Shown here piece after piece: positions 1 to 9,164 of a stretch of 21,385 nt of DNA (positions are counted from its first letter, which is position 1; the number at the start of each line of letters is the position of its first letter). The stretch comes from Chara braunii (lineage: Eukaryota; Streptophyta; Charophyceae; Charales; Characeae). The stretch lies in the NCBI GenBank assembly GCA_003427395.1, contig BFEA01000566.1, forward strand, positions 931,138 through 952,522, given 5' to 3'. Below the pieces are notes generated by a model. That model was given only the letters and a program-made list of their open reading frames with translations, did not search any database and had not been told where the DNA came from. The position numbers and the translations under genes were made by a program.

Positions 1-31
<31 letters not shown>

Positions 32-124
32 AAAGAAAAAAAAAGAAGAAGAAGACGAAGAAAAGAAAAGAAAAGAAAAGAAAAGAAAAGAAAAGAAGAA
101 GAAGAAGAAGAAGAAGAAGAAGAA
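1..124. repeat. A-rich / GAAAA / GAA microsatellite
   Basis: Low-complexity purine tract: a run of A, then repeated GAAAA units, then repeated GAA units. It is pure simple sequence with no coding content. It opens the window, so its left extent is unknown. Confidence 0.97.
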
Positions 125-1152
125 TAGAGGAGGTAGTTGTGATATTTGTGATTTAGTGAACATAGTGAGTGGAAAGGATTTAATGAACAATAAATGTGGA
201 GAACGATCCGAAAGTTGACGATAATGGGAAATGGGTAAGTCACTCGTGCATACACAGCATACTATGACGACGCTGTTAGACAAGTGAGGAAGAAGTACAT
301 GGCTGTGATTCCGCGAAACGTATGAAATTATGAATGTGCAGAATTGAAGGTCATGTCCAAAATCTGGAAACATGATGTTCAAAATTTTCAAACTTGGAAT
401 TCTATTTTTAGATGTGGAAACATTGGTGATTCAGTGAAGAAGGGGGGAATAAAAGATACAAACAGTGGCAGCGTCAGAGGTTCAGACGACGTAGAAGAAT
501 GCAGAAATGGAGAGGATGGAGAAACGGCAATAGGAGATGTGCAAGAAAGCGGGGAATTGGGGATGTTGAAATTGTTCATGCTTTTTAAGTTTTTAGTACT
601 TTTGACTCTTTGTTTGCCCTTTTTAAACACCAGTACCTACCGTGTTTTTAGGCGTTAATCCGGTGAATGAATTGGTGCGTCACAGGTCGGTATTCGTTCG
701 CGCCGGAGAGGGGGCCTAAGACCCCCTCAGGTACTGGTGGTTTAATGGTTACTTTGGTTGCGCTTGAAAACCAGGAGAGGGGGGCAAAAAAGAGCATGGT
801 GGGTGGACATCTAGGAGCAGGGCAAAGCAAAGAGTCAGTGGGGGCAATTTTTTTGGTGAGAAATTGACGGGCATCCGAGGACTTGGGGGTAGAAATGTAA
901 AAGTAGAAATCCCACAGGAGGGCAAATTGGGCCCAGAACTTCTGAGGACATGATTAGTAGAAGAGCTCGGATCATCGCAAAACATGCATCGCAGTGTAGT
1001 AGAGGGATCAGATAATGAGCTGGCCAAAGCATAATCTAAACCATCACCGCTCTCGAAGCGAAATTCGTTTAGATCACCCAACCGACACTGCGCTGAGGGC
1101 GGGGGGGGCTCCAGCCCAAAAGGTTTGGGTGTGCTGCCTTCACCAGAATTGA
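125..1152. other. Intergenic stretch, no supported gene
   Basis: No convincing gene. An open frame at 344-658 (+) begins at TTG; read through, it ends in a hydrophobic stretch near the C-terminus, but it matches no family I know and has no good start. Overlapping frames on the minus strand (749-1081 and 835-1032) are serine/proline-rich and unrecognised. The one clear structure is a perfect 7-bp hairpin, GAGGGGG at 708-714 with CCCCCTC at 722-728. A decayed repeat is the likeliest content. Confidence 0.5.
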
Positions 1153-1160
1153 ATGCCTGG

Positions 1161-1442
1161 CTAGGCTACCAGCTGGGCCGCCCGGGTCACCCTATTTTTT
1201 CCGGCCGGCCTGGCCTTGCAAGGACCAGGGAAGGACGTAGCAAAAAAAAAGAAAAAGAAAAAAAAAAAAACTATGTTTTGCAGAAAAAAAAACTAAACGA
1301 CTTTTTGCTTCAGGGTCACATCACAATTCTTTACCAAATTTAAAATAAAAATTTTAGTAAATAAATATTTTTAAATTTTTAATTTATTTACTTATTTTTG
1401 GTCCGGCCAAGCAAGTGGTCCCGGGCCACTCTGGTAGCCTAG
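1161..1442 (+). mobile_element. hAT-like MITE, copy A (complete, with 8-bp TSD)
   Basis: A 282-bp non-autonomous element bounded by perfect 12-bp terminal inverted repeats: CTAGGCTACCAG at 1161-1172 and CTGGTAGCCTAG at 1431-1442. Similarity continues imperfectly inward through GC-rich subterminal blocks containing CCCGGG. Immediately outside both ends is the same octamer, ATGCCTGG (1153-1160 and 1443-1450), which reads as an 8-bp target site duplication. Eight-bp duplications are typical of the hAT superfamily. The interior is AT-rich with poly-A stretches and has no ORF of note. The superfamily assignment rests on TSD length and TIR style only. Confidence 0.85.
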
Positions 1443-1684
1443 ATGCCTGGTCTTTACAGCTGCAGTTGGGCTCAGTCTAGATACACAGCTATTATGACTG
1501 GGCGCTCTATTCGGGTGAACATGCTAGCAGCCGAGTAGGTAGCAAAATGCGCAACATTTTGATAGCATGATTTGTTGTTGTTGTTTTGGGGAGAAAAAAA
1601 AGAAAAAGGGCGATGGCCTTGACATATCATCATAGAGCTGACCGGCCCCATGCAATTCAGAAATATTTGGTTTTATTCATCATG

Positions 1685-1760
1685 TTCCTTCATCTGGATT
1701 TGAACTCCGGTCTGCATCTCAACAGTTCATGGGTGTACCCACTGAGATAGGCTCTTGGGT
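1685..1760 (-). mobile_element. tRNA-like SINE head (or decayed tRNA)
   Basis: On the minus strand there are internal RNA polymerase III promoter-like boxes in tRNA order. The A box is CTATCTCAGTGGGTA (plus-strand 1736-1750). The B box is GGAGTTCAAATCC (plus-strand 1696-1708). Their spacing is tRNA-like, and a T-arm-like stem surrounds the B box, but acceptor pairing is poor. This suggests a SINE head or tRNA pseudogene rather than a working tRNA. The 3' extent of any SINE body is undefined. Confidence 0.65.
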
Positions 1761-2267
1761 AGCAATTTGTTTTGCCATCCACCACTTCTTTTCTTTTCGG
1801 TTTACGTCCCTTGGATGTTCTTCAAAAGTTTTCATTCGAACTTTTGATTGAAAAATCGCCGGAGTTGGTAGCACAGTGAAAATTCCGCACCCTACCTGCT
1901 GGCAAACCCACTTCCCCACCTCCCGGTTCACGGTCGTTGGAACCTGGTGCGACTCCGCCGAAGGAACAAAGAACAGGACTGAGGCTGTGGGCCAGAATTT
2001 AAAAATACCAGGCCTCCCTGTAGCAGGGGGATCAAAGTGCTGAAAAAAATGGAAACAAGGTGTGCAAGATTTGTTTTATTTCCGTCGTAGAATTTTCTTT
2101 TCAACTTTCGGGAAGTTCATCTTGAAATCAACAGCCCTGTTTTGTTTTGGATTTTTTATGTGCAGTACTGTGCCCATGGAAAATTGTCAAAGGCTGTTTG
2201 TAAATTTGTTCGTGCACATATTTTCGCACACCAGAGCGAACTGCCAGCAGCCTGCCACATGCCCTCC
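1761..2267. other. Stretch without gene
   Basis: Only short chance frames on both strands, none resembling a known protein. No clear repeat structure was seen. It may contain the interior of the MITE whose right end lies at about 2268-2311, but no left end could be placed. Confidence 0.4.
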
Positions 2268-2311
2268 CGTCCTGGCTGGGCAAGTGGGTCCGGGCCACTC
2301 CGGTAGCGCAG
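2268..2311 (+). mobile_element. hAT-like MITE, isolated right end (copy D)
   Basis: The block matches the right subterminal region of copy A (a CAAGTGG..., CGGGCCACT..., GGTAGC pattern) and ends in CCGGTAGCGCAG at 2300-2311, a diverged form of the copy A terminal repeat. No matching left terminus was identified upstream, so this is either a truncated copy or an older element whose left end has decayed. Confidence 0.6.
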
Positions 2312-2379
2312 GTAGCAAGCAGATTGATGGTCATTATTGCATAAAGTTGTAAATTGGGAAATACTTATTATACAGTAGG

Positions 2380-2530
2380 CTGGGCTACCAGCTGTGCTGT
2401 CGGGATCAACTTGGTTGCCCGGGCGGCCCGGCGGTCAAGGGCAAACGGAGGTCCCGGCAAAATAATAATAATAATAATAAATGGAAAATAACTACTACGT
2501 TGAATAACTTTTGCCTTGGGGTCACGGTGG
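2380..2530 (+). mobile_element. hAT-like MITE, left half (copy B)
   Basis: It begins with CTGGGCTACCAG (2380-2391), one change from the copy A terminal repeat. It then follows copy A in order: a GC-rich subterminal block, an A/ATA-rich segment (an AAT microsatellite at about 2460-2480) and a shared block ending in GGGTCAC. Similarity stops near 2530 and no right terminus follows in this orientation, so the copy appears truncated. Confidence 0.65.
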
Positions 2531-2685
2531 ACGCTGACCCTCTTTCCAGCACATGATAGCTCCCAACCAATAGACTCCAGCTCCCCGCAAGTTTTAGAGA
2601 GGTAAGAGTTTATGCTCTTATCATCACTCCGATTTGTTGAAGCGGGCAATTTTTTTTTAAAAGAAAAAAGGAAGTCTTTACCAAA

Positions 2686-2960
2686 CTAGGCTACTAGAGT
2701 GGCCCGACCCACTTGCCAGACCAGGCTCGAAAAGAATTGACAATTAAAAAATATATATTTGTAATTTTTTAATTTTATTTTAATTTGGCAAGGACATTCA
2801 ATTTGACCGTGATGCAAAAATTGTTCAATGTGCTTTTTACATAGCATAGTTTTTTTTTTGTTGTTTTTTTTTTGTTGTTTTTTTTTTTCCTTTCTTCACA
2901 GTGTTTTCCTCGACCTTGCCCAAGCAACCAAGGTCCAGGCGGCTCCGTTTTTAGCCACTG
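2686..2960 (-). mobile_element. hAT-like MITE, copy C (reverse orientation, TSD)
   Basis: Reading the minus strand gives the same order as copy A: poly-A interior, an AT-rich segment, a CAAGTGG block and a terminal CTAGTAGCCTAG (plus-strand 2686-2697 is CTAGGCTACTAG). The far terminus near 2945-2960 is more eroded. Flanking octamers TTACCAAA (2678-2685) and ATACCAAA (2961-2968) differ at one base and fit an aged 8-bp target duplication. The length (~275 bp) is close to copy A. Confidence 0.72.
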
Positions 2961-2968
2961 ATACCAAA

Positions 2969-3180
2969 CTAAAGATAACATATAAAATTAAAAAATGTAC
3001 ATGTATATCGCCAAACAGAATATGTACATATATTGTTTTTACTCGGATCGATAGTTTAAATGGTAGGTCACATCACTTTTGATATTGTCACTTTTTTTTA
3101 TTAATGATGAACCTCATATGTAAGCGTCTGCTACTGTTGGTTGAGAAGTAGGTCTGTCGTTACCCCGCCAAAAATTATTT
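2969..3180. other. Stretch without gene
   Basis: AT-rich DNA between copy C and the tandem duplication. No gene, RNA or repeat was recognised. Confidence 0.4.
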
Positions 3181-3535
3181 CGGGGCCTTAAACTTTTTTT
3201 TTTCTTGAACTTTTTTTTTGTGAGGTCTCTATGACGTGAGGTACATGCCTGTAAATTTTCAATTTATTTGGCTTAGCCAAATAATAATTAAAAATCGCCA
3301 AAGATGGCGGTGTCAAAACGTGCTCGCCCACGTTTTTTTTCACTTTTCACTTTTTGTCTTCACTTGAGTTCGGGGTCTAAACAATTTTATTATTATTTTT
3401 CTTTACTTTTTTAGTGGGTTTTGCATTATGTGAAGTACACATCTGAAACTTTTCAAGGCATTTAACTATGCCAATAAAAAATGAAAAATCGCCAAAGATG
3501 GCGGTGTCGAAAACGTGCTCGCACACTCACTAAAT
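3181..3535. repeat. Tandem duplication, two ~190-bp units
   Basis: Two diverged tandem copies begin at CGGGGCCTTAAAC (3181) and CGGGGTCTAAAC (3371). Each ends in a well-conserved block containing the hairpin CGCCAAAGATGGCG (3296-3309 and 3490-3503) followed by GTGTC..AAAACGTGCTCGC. The T-rich middles have drifted while the hairpin-bearing ends stay nearly identical. No coding content. Confidence 0.85.
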
Positions 3536-4389
3536 TTAATTCTTTTTTTATTTTTTATTATTTTTACTATTAATATTTATTTTTTGTATTTTATTTTTAT
3601 TTCAAATTTGGTAAGGAATTTGGATGTAATGCTCAGGCAAATCTTCTTTATTTTATTTTTTTTCATGACATATCTATTTTTTAGATTTTTTAGATTTTTT
3701 TTTCGGTTTGCGTTTAGTCCGAAAGGTCGGATGCATCCCCAAGGGGTCCCATACGTTCGAGCATTCGGGTTCGGGCGTTCGGCCTGTCCCGAACGCCGGT
3801 TACCTTATGTGAGATAATGATATATATTTTTTTTTAATAGTAAGTGAACATGCCATTCACTAACGAAGTCAACTTCACCTTATAAAACAAATATAGAACG
3901 TAAACATATGGGGTAAAATAATATTAATACATTAGAGGGGACCTTGAAAAGAGTGTTTATGGTCGGGACTTGGGAGTATATATTTTATGTGGTTCTTAAG
4001 GAGGTGTCTATGGTTGAGGTTACATATCTTATGAGATGTTATAATTATAATACATGTACATATATCGTATTTGGTAAAAATATATTTATTGAAGAATTCA
4101 CTATTTTTTTCATTCCGTTCTTTGTTTTTTTTAATGCTCAATTTTCTTGTCAGGGATATATCAAGAGGAGCACTGCTTACAAAGCTTGTTGGTTTTTCTT
4201 AGGCCTACCGATCCTCCCCCGCCCCATTGCCAACCATCTCGATTAAAAAACCAATGCGATTTATCTTGCCTGCAATCGTTAGGTTTAAGAAATTCATAAG
4301 AAAGAGAGAAAGAGAGAGTCATTAAATTTAGGTCGGGAAAAAAATCGATTTGATGATAAATCTAGTCATAGCATTAAAATCATGTGAAT
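3536..4389. other. AT-rich stretch, no supported gene
   Basis: Mostly T-rich low-complexity DNA. Frames at 3515-3817 and 3944-4246 (+) are phenylalanine-rich by-products of T runs and match nothing. A perfect 9-bp hairpin sits at 3774-3797 (listed separately). A GA-rich microsatellite occurs at about 4300-4318. Confidence 0.5.
3774..3797. repeat. Perfect 9-bp hairpin
   Basis: GGCGTTCGG (3774-3782), six-base loop, CCGAACGCC (3789-3797). It lies in a locally GC-rich island within very AT-rich DNA. The related words TTCGAGC and TTCGGG just upstream suggest internally repeated GTTCG motifs. Confidence 0.8.
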
Positions 4390-4562
4390 TTTTATGAGAA
4401 GTTGAGTTCGATTAAATCCACACAAGTTGACACATTAATGGTTACTGAACAACGTGTGTTTAGGGCGTCACGCTCAAATGTGCACGCATAAGCTTGAACT
4501 GGCAACCTCAGCCTCAAGAACGAAGTTCCATAACCACTACAACACTTGGAGGTGTAATAAAA
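4390..4562 (-). mobile_element. tRNA-derived SINE, copy 1
   Basis: On the minus strand an A-box-like motif GTAGTGGTTATGG (plus-strand 4528-4540) is followed by a B-box-like CCAGTTCAAGCTT (plus-strand 4490-4502) at tRNA spacing. About 90 bp of downstream body also matches SINE copy 2, including a shared CTAAAC(A/G)C(A/G)CGTT block and a TAACCA/TAACTA block. Homology beyond the tRNA head is what separates a SINE from a lone tRNA pseudogene. Confidence 0.75.
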
Positions 4563-4734
4563 AACTGGATCCATATCGGTCGTGATATCCAGCCCCCCCC
4601 CACGGTTGTAGCGTCCTTTAACTCACACCACACACACACACAACACCACACCACGGACATGACCATCACTCTCGGACAACATACAGCCCCACCACCGCTA
4701 CTTAACCTGGTCACTCCAAGGGGGGCCAACTTGC
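4563..4734. other. Inter-SINE segment with CA repeat
   Basis: Contains a C9 run (4592-4600 region) and a short CA/CCA-rich microsatellite (about 4626-4652). Read on the minus strand it may be the 3' portion of SINE copy 2, ending in a T-rich tail next to copy 1. The open frames here on both strands are products of the repeats. Confidence 0.5.
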
Positions 4735-4866
4735 CCGCGGGCTCCACAGGTGTCTTCACAGTAGTTATTGAAGAACGCGCGTTTAGTGCATCGAGCCCCA
4801 CCTTGCACACTCGGCCTCGAACGGATACCCTCAACCTCAAGAACAATCTTGTAACCACTGCATAAA
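4735..4866 (-). mobile_element. tRNA-derived SINE, copy 2
   Basis: The minus strand carries GCAGTGGTTAC (A box, plus-strand 4851-4861) and CCGTTCGAGGCCG (B box, plus-strand 4812-4824). It shares the region between the boxes (TTCTTGAGG..TGAGG) and the downstream body with copy 1, at roughly two-thirds to three-quarters identity by eye. Same orientation as copy 1, about 320 bp apart. Exact element ends are uncertain. Confidence 0.78.
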
Positions 4867-5364
4867 AAATATATACAATTTGATCAGTTCTAACCAGGCT
4901 AAAAAATATGTCTAAGAAAAGCGAGAAGAAAAAAAACACGCAAAACATTCATATACGGTAATTTATATTAATTGCATGCCCATTACGATAAGCATCAAGA
5001 TGAACAAAAAGTGAGAAAGATTAGTAATGAAAAGTATATAAAATAATAAATAGTTTATCATAATTATTATTAGTTGATATTTTTTTTACAATGATATGTA
5101 TGCATTATAGGATTGTCGTGTTGATTTAGTTTGACAACTAGATAAAAGAGACACTTCATCAAGTACGGATATTTGGTTTTCAAATTACGATGAAATGAGA
5201 AACATTGAACTTATAAATCAGGTTCGCTGGAGCAACTAAGTTTGCGACTGACTTAGATAAGCGTGCTTATCCAACGACGTAGATATACATATAAATATAT
5301 TTGATGGACCTATGTATATGATGCAATTGGATTTAGCTATAGATACAATAATGTTGACGATTGG
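4867..5364. other. AT-rich stretch, possibly part of the mitochondrial insertion
   Basis: No gene recognised. Two small inverted repeats are visible: CTAAGT/ACTTAG at about 5236-5256 and ATAAGC/GCTTAT at about 5257-5270. It is contiguous with the nad1 fragment, so some of it may be non-coding mitochondrial DNA, but nothing here proves that. Confidence 0.4.
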
Positions 5365-5478
5365 TTGAAAGTAATGACTTCTATGCAGCGTAGAAAAAAT
5401 CCGAATGTGGTAGGATTGTTTCGGTTATTACAACCTTTTGCAGATGGTTTGAAATTAACGATAAAAAACCCTATTCTC
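5365..5478 (+). pseudogene. nad1: nad1 fragment (mitochondrial NADH dehydrogenase subunit 1), NUMT
   Basis: The 38 codons here reproduce the most conserved matrix-side loop of complex I subunit ND1, the proton-channel membrane subunit near the quinone site. The stretch [13 protein letters not shown] and the following [11 protein letters not shown] are diagnostic, and KNPIL corresponds to the KEPIL of plant nad1. Upstream and downstream residues no longer look like nad1, so only a small internal piece of a roughly 325-residue protein remains. The frame continues to a stop at 5575-5577 with unrelated residues. Several differences from the plant consensus (Ala to Thr, Leu to Phe) need only single transitions, as expected of a nuclear copy decaying by deamination. 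Confidence 0.88.
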
Positions 5479-5593
5479 TCTTACCTATTTGGCGGGGTTT
5501 CACTGGATCAAGTGACGAGTTTTCCACCGCTTTTAATCATGTTTACATTGGTTCATGCACAAATTTACGTGAAATAATTCCCGGAGCTTAGTC
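5479..5593. other. Spacer between nad1 and nad9 fragments
   Basis: Lies between two converging mitochondrial gene remnants and is probably mitochondrial too. It stays open in the nad1 frame but does not resemble nad1. Another frame gives a short aconitase-like IGSCTN string that I take as chance. Confidence 0.4.
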
Positions 5594-5736
5594 TTATCCA
5601 TCTTCAGGGACCCAAGGACTTAAAAATCAAAATAACGAAGTTCTTGAGTCATTTCAATAGGCTCAAAAAATACACGTTTCTCTGAATCATCGTATAGTAC
5701 AGTCCCTAAAGTAATCTTGGTAAATATACCAGACAT
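5594..5736 (-). pseudogene. nad9: nad9 C-terminal fragment (mitochondrial complex I 30-kDa subunit), NUMT
   Basis: The minus strand encodes a clear nad9 C-terminus: LYDDSEKRV followed by EPIEMTQELRYFDF, where plant nad9 has RYDDPEKRV and EPIEMTQEFRYFDF. Nad9 is the 30-kDa subunit of the complex I peripheral arm. After FDF the frame hits TAA (plus-strand 5620-5622); one frame over, SPW and PEDG then a stop continue the family pattern. A single-base deletion has therefore broken the gene. The N-terminal roughly three-quarters is absent. The visible ATG at 5736 is internal to the family and not the true start. It converges with the nad1 fragment 115 bp away. Confidence 0.88.
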
Positions 5737-7204
5737 ATATGGATCATCGACATGTGAATAGTTGTGTAACTTGTGTTACTAAGGTTGCCGAGCGGGAAAC
5801 CTGCATGGGGGGTGGGCGACCCGCCAAGGGTACCTGGGCAACACCAAAAGGGGGTCATTTTTGGGGGGAGGGATGGGGCAGTGGGAGAATTTTGCGCCCA
5901 GTGAGATGTGCCAAAATGGTGCCTTATCGTCTTATTCAGTGATATAGCACCAAAGGGTGCGTATGGGGTGTGAGCGGCACTCAAGGAGCTTAAAGTGGCC
6001 TAAAGGGGTATAATACAATGTTAGTGCTCTGTTTTTTTTTGTTTTTTTTTTCCATGACCAATTTCAAGTTGACTGTTTATCAAAAGTTTTTTTTTTTTTG
6101 GGGGGGGGGGGGTGGAGGGGGAAGTCCAAATCGTAGTAGAGGTTAGATGCTAGGCCTCGGGGGGTGCTTATCGTCGTACTCAACCAGTGGGAAGATCAAA
6201 TGGCTTGTGACAACCCCAAGGACAGTCTCCTCTAGGGGACATTATTCGTGAACTTTTCGTTGTCCTAATTAAATCGTAAGTCGAACCCTACAATGGTGTG
6301 ACCCAGACCTATCAATAGACCTAAACATCAACCCGCACCTTTCAAGGGTCTCAGATGAGTCCTCTCAGGCGCTACCATAGGGGCACCCCGAATTCTCGAG
6401 GACGACCCGGACACAGGAGGGGTCACATGTATATCCCCACATATATCACATCTACCAAACTGTATGGGTGGCTAACCACCCTTCTACTATCAACGTGACC
6501 ACCCGCCGTTCCCTGCCTAAGATGAGATCCGTACCCAAAGACTCTTCCCTGGATTCACACCCCAACCAACCCCCTCAATATGGGAATGCATACACGTACC
6601 AGCCTAAATGAAGCCCAACCCTCAAGCATCGCAAGATAGATATGAGGCCCGCTCTTGATAATCGTATATGGCTAACACCTAACCCCTACCAGTACTCAAG
6701 GGGGGGTATAGAGAGCGGGCATGGACCAAGAGCAGGATTGTGCAATGAAGGTATGGACTCTCGCAGGTGTACCATGAGGTCGGGAAACTACTGCGGTACC
6801 CAAACACCCCCATGATACCCCACAGAGCAGTGTATATGAGCGAGGCGACACACATCGATAGGCCCACAATCTCTATGCAAATTATTATCCTCACCTAATG
6901 TAAATGTAATACCTCTACCCCAACCTATCTCCTCTACCCCACCTATGGTGAGTACACCAGACATGACCCAGAGATGATTGAACCAGCCACCGCAGACGAC
7001 CCTCCCCCCCCCACACACATACTCATCGGAGCGCCCAAGGGCAACCACTCAAACAGACCGCCCGAAAGACTTGCTACCAGCATACTTCAACCATAGACTA
7101 AACCAATTGGGTGGTGCGCAGACAGTGTCTGTAATCCTAACCATTCAACAATCCAAAAGGAGTGTGCAGGTGATTGTGCATTGGTCAATGCATGACAATG
7201 TCCA
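5737..7204. other. Long stretch without supported gene
   Basis: Contains T-rich runs at 6031-6050 and a T tract abutting a G tract at about 6089-6112. From about 6200 to 7050 the plus strand is pyrimidine-biased with frequent CCC/ACC words and short chance frames on both strands. I recognise no protein, RNA or transposon terminus. A decayed transposon is possible. Confidence 0.4.
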
Positions 7205-7209
7205 TGCGT

Positions 7210-7292
7210 GAGGCGGCAAAGTTTTGAATCCGCAACCTTCTACAACAATGTGCATTTCTAATCGATCCTCCATCCACTGAGCTACATGTCAT
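7210..7292 (-). mobile_element. tRNA-like SINE head
   Basis: The minus strand has an A box TAGCTCAGTGGATGG (plus-strand 7270-7284) and a B-box-like GCGGATTCAAAACTT (plus-strand 7219-7233). The A box is textbook; the B box has drifted. Box spacing (about 36 bp) is tRNA-like. The remaining tRNA stems do not pair well, so this is a SINE head or tRNA pseudogene. Confidence 0.68.
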
Positions 7293-7324
7293 TCGGTTGA
7301 TTTATAATTTCGCATGAAAGAGTG

Positions 7325-7345
7325 TTTTTTTTTTTTTTTTTTTTT
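7325..7345. repeat. Poly-T tract (21 T)
   Basis: Uninterrupted run of 21 T. It lies about 35 bp to the right of the minus-strand tRNA-like head, that is on its 5' side, so it is not the 3' A tail of that element. It could be the tail of a neighbouring retroposed sequence. Confidence 0.9.
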
Positions 7346-8400
7346 GCTGGAACTATCCAGGACCTTGAGCAGTATTGTGCTTGGACATGATCTGATTGAT
7401 CCAATCGGGCTACTAATATTAGGCAATTCAGGCGGTCTGGCTAGTAACCCAAGTCAATAGGCATTAATTTGTGCTTCAGAATGTGTAGCGTTGTCGGTGC
7501 GAATACCCTTACAAGGGTATCCGCCCTGGTTTTTGCAAGTGACAGAAAATAGTTTTGGTTTAAAGTTTAAGTATACCGCGCTAGGCGCGGCTGCGTCGAT
7601 GACTACGTTGACCGGATGGTTGACTATAATAGAGACGTGCGTGGGCGCGCAGATTTGAGGCGCGCGTGATTCTTTTCTGTTGTTGATCATAAAGTCGGCA
7701 CGGACGTCGGTCGTTTTGTTTAATGATATTATTAATACCTTTTTATTTTTTATTAAGCAGGAACTAGGGATATTTCCCTTTGATTGGCGCGTTGACCGAG
7801 GCGAGCGAGCGTGCGAGGACGACGGCGACGACGGTGAGAGTGTGACTGTGGTAGGTCTCGGCACGCGGAGGGGCGCGAGTGGCGGCTGTGGTACAACTTT
7901 GGTAAGTCGGCGCAGACGTTGGGCGGTCATGCACACGGTTGTAGGCGGAGATGAGGCTCAGGCCAATTTCCTTGGCCCTTAGCGCAGCGCCGCACCGCCT
8001 TATATGGCACTCGGCGTGTATTAGTCTCAGGCTTGGGCTTAGCCCTATAGGTTACGACACTGGGTTGACGATACAGAGGTCCGGGGGTTGAGGCCAGCGG
8101 GGCGTCGATGCAGCGGTAGCGAAGCAGCGTGGAGCAAAACCTGAGGGGTTGAGGGCCCAAGAGGGCTATCCCCCTCGATTTTGTTAATGGGTGCGGCGGC
8201 GGGCCCGACCCACGGGGGAGGCGAGGTGTTTGTAGTTCCTCTTCTTTTTCCCCGGTTTTGTTTTTTTTATTTATTATTAAGTTTAGTTTTTCTATACCTC
8301 TTGTTATTTTTGGTTTTTACTTTCCCCCTGTTCGCGTCCCGTTTCGGACGCGGTACTGGGGTTGATATAGAGTCGCACGGGGGTGCGTTGTATTTGCGGG
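7346..8400. other. CpG-rich stretch, no supported gene
   Basis: Composition turns GC- and CpG-rich here, with GCGCG words and a GACGACGGCGACGACGG block near 7816-7832. Overlapping frames at 7454-7936 (-) and 7680-7982 (+) stay open mainly because of composition; neither matches a family and the plus frame lacks an ATG. A T-rich island occurs at 8237-8330. Perfect hairpins: CGCGTCC/GGACGCG at 8333-8352 and CGCAC/GTGCG near 8374-8387. Confidence 0.45.
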
Positions 8401-8547
8401 ATGCCTAAGGCTCGATTACAAACTGTTGTCGTAACTGCGCCGAAGTTACCCCTTTATGGTACTGCGGGGAACCCCGTAACGGCCATGCTCGGGCCCAAGC
8501 CTCCGGTAAAGGAACACGCGAGGGTTGCACCCGCCAGCAGGGGGTGA
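8401..8547 (+). CDS. Hypothetical short ORF (49 codons)
   Basis: Starts at ATG with a lysine/proline/valine-rich sequence beginning MPKARLQTVVV and ends at TGA. A one-base frame change would join it to an open frame running to 8716 (+), giving about 100 codons, so it may be a broken exon or a decayed element ORF. No domain is recognised. The region is CpG-rich with an internal hairpin (CGGGG/CCCCG near 8465-8476). It could equally be a chance frame. Confidence 0.2.
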   Translation: MPKARLQTVVVTAPKLPLYGTAGNPVTAMLGPKPPVKEHARVAPASRG

Positions 8548-8716
8548 CGCCTACTACGGCGGTACCGGCCAGAGGTCAGTCGGCGACACCATGGTCGGGC
8601 CTCTCCGATGGGCCAGTCGTTGTGCCTCCCCTCTAGTCCCCTCCCCCTATGGGTACCGGCTGGGAAACGGGCGTGGGTCCGGTCAGGCGGCACCAAGCAG
8701 CCGGCGGGAGGAATAA

Positions 8717-9164
8717 GTAGCGTACCAGGCAGTGCTGGGCAGTAGTGGGCGGAACGGCGGGCGCTACGAAGTAGTGGATGGGCATTTGCGCAAGGAAGCC
8801 AAAAAGAGTACTTGCGCGGTAAAACAACAGCAGAAAAAACCCAGGCGCCAAACTATGCTAGGTGCACTCGGAGAGAGGTGTACAACCGCGGAGGGGCGCC
8901 GGGTGCCTGCGTAGGGGGGCTGAGAACTGAGGTAGCGGGGCTGACCGGGCAGCACTCCGCGATACCGGACGGACGGGCCGGGCTGGGCGAGTGCCGGTAG
9001 CAGCGAGCGAGGTAGCAACACAGCGAGCGCCGGGGCATTAAGCTTGCTAGCAAGGCAAACCGATGGCGCAGCGAAGTTGCAGAGATCAGTAACCGGGGCG
9101 AGTATAAAGTACAGTAAGGCAGCGGGGCGCAGCGGTGAACGGAAGGGAGGGAAAGGAAGCGAGT
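8717..9164. other. GC-rich stretch without gene
   Basis: Short open frames exist in several phases on both strands as a result of high GC. Recurring AGCGAGCG and GGCAGTGCTGGGCAGTAGTGGGC-like words suggest internally repetitive DNA. Nothing identifiable. Confidence 0.4.

Noticed and set aside
4494-4948. Overlapping open frames of 123 and 144 codons on opposite strands
   Set aside because: They cover the SINE copies and a CA microsatellite; the frames are by-products of these repeats.
5524-5590. Aconitase/LeuC-like IGSCTN string in one frame
   Set aside because: A six-residue match without the surrounding family pattern, inside a mitochondrial spacer.
7454-7982. 160-codon minus-strand frame and 100-codon plus-strand frame
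   Set aside because: No family resemblance; the plus frame lacks an ATG and the composition explains the openness.
8030-8100. Possible tRNA-like segment on the plus strand (GGGGGTTGAGGCC as a B box)
   Set aside because: The B box lacks the TTCGA core and no acceptable A box or arms could be drawn.
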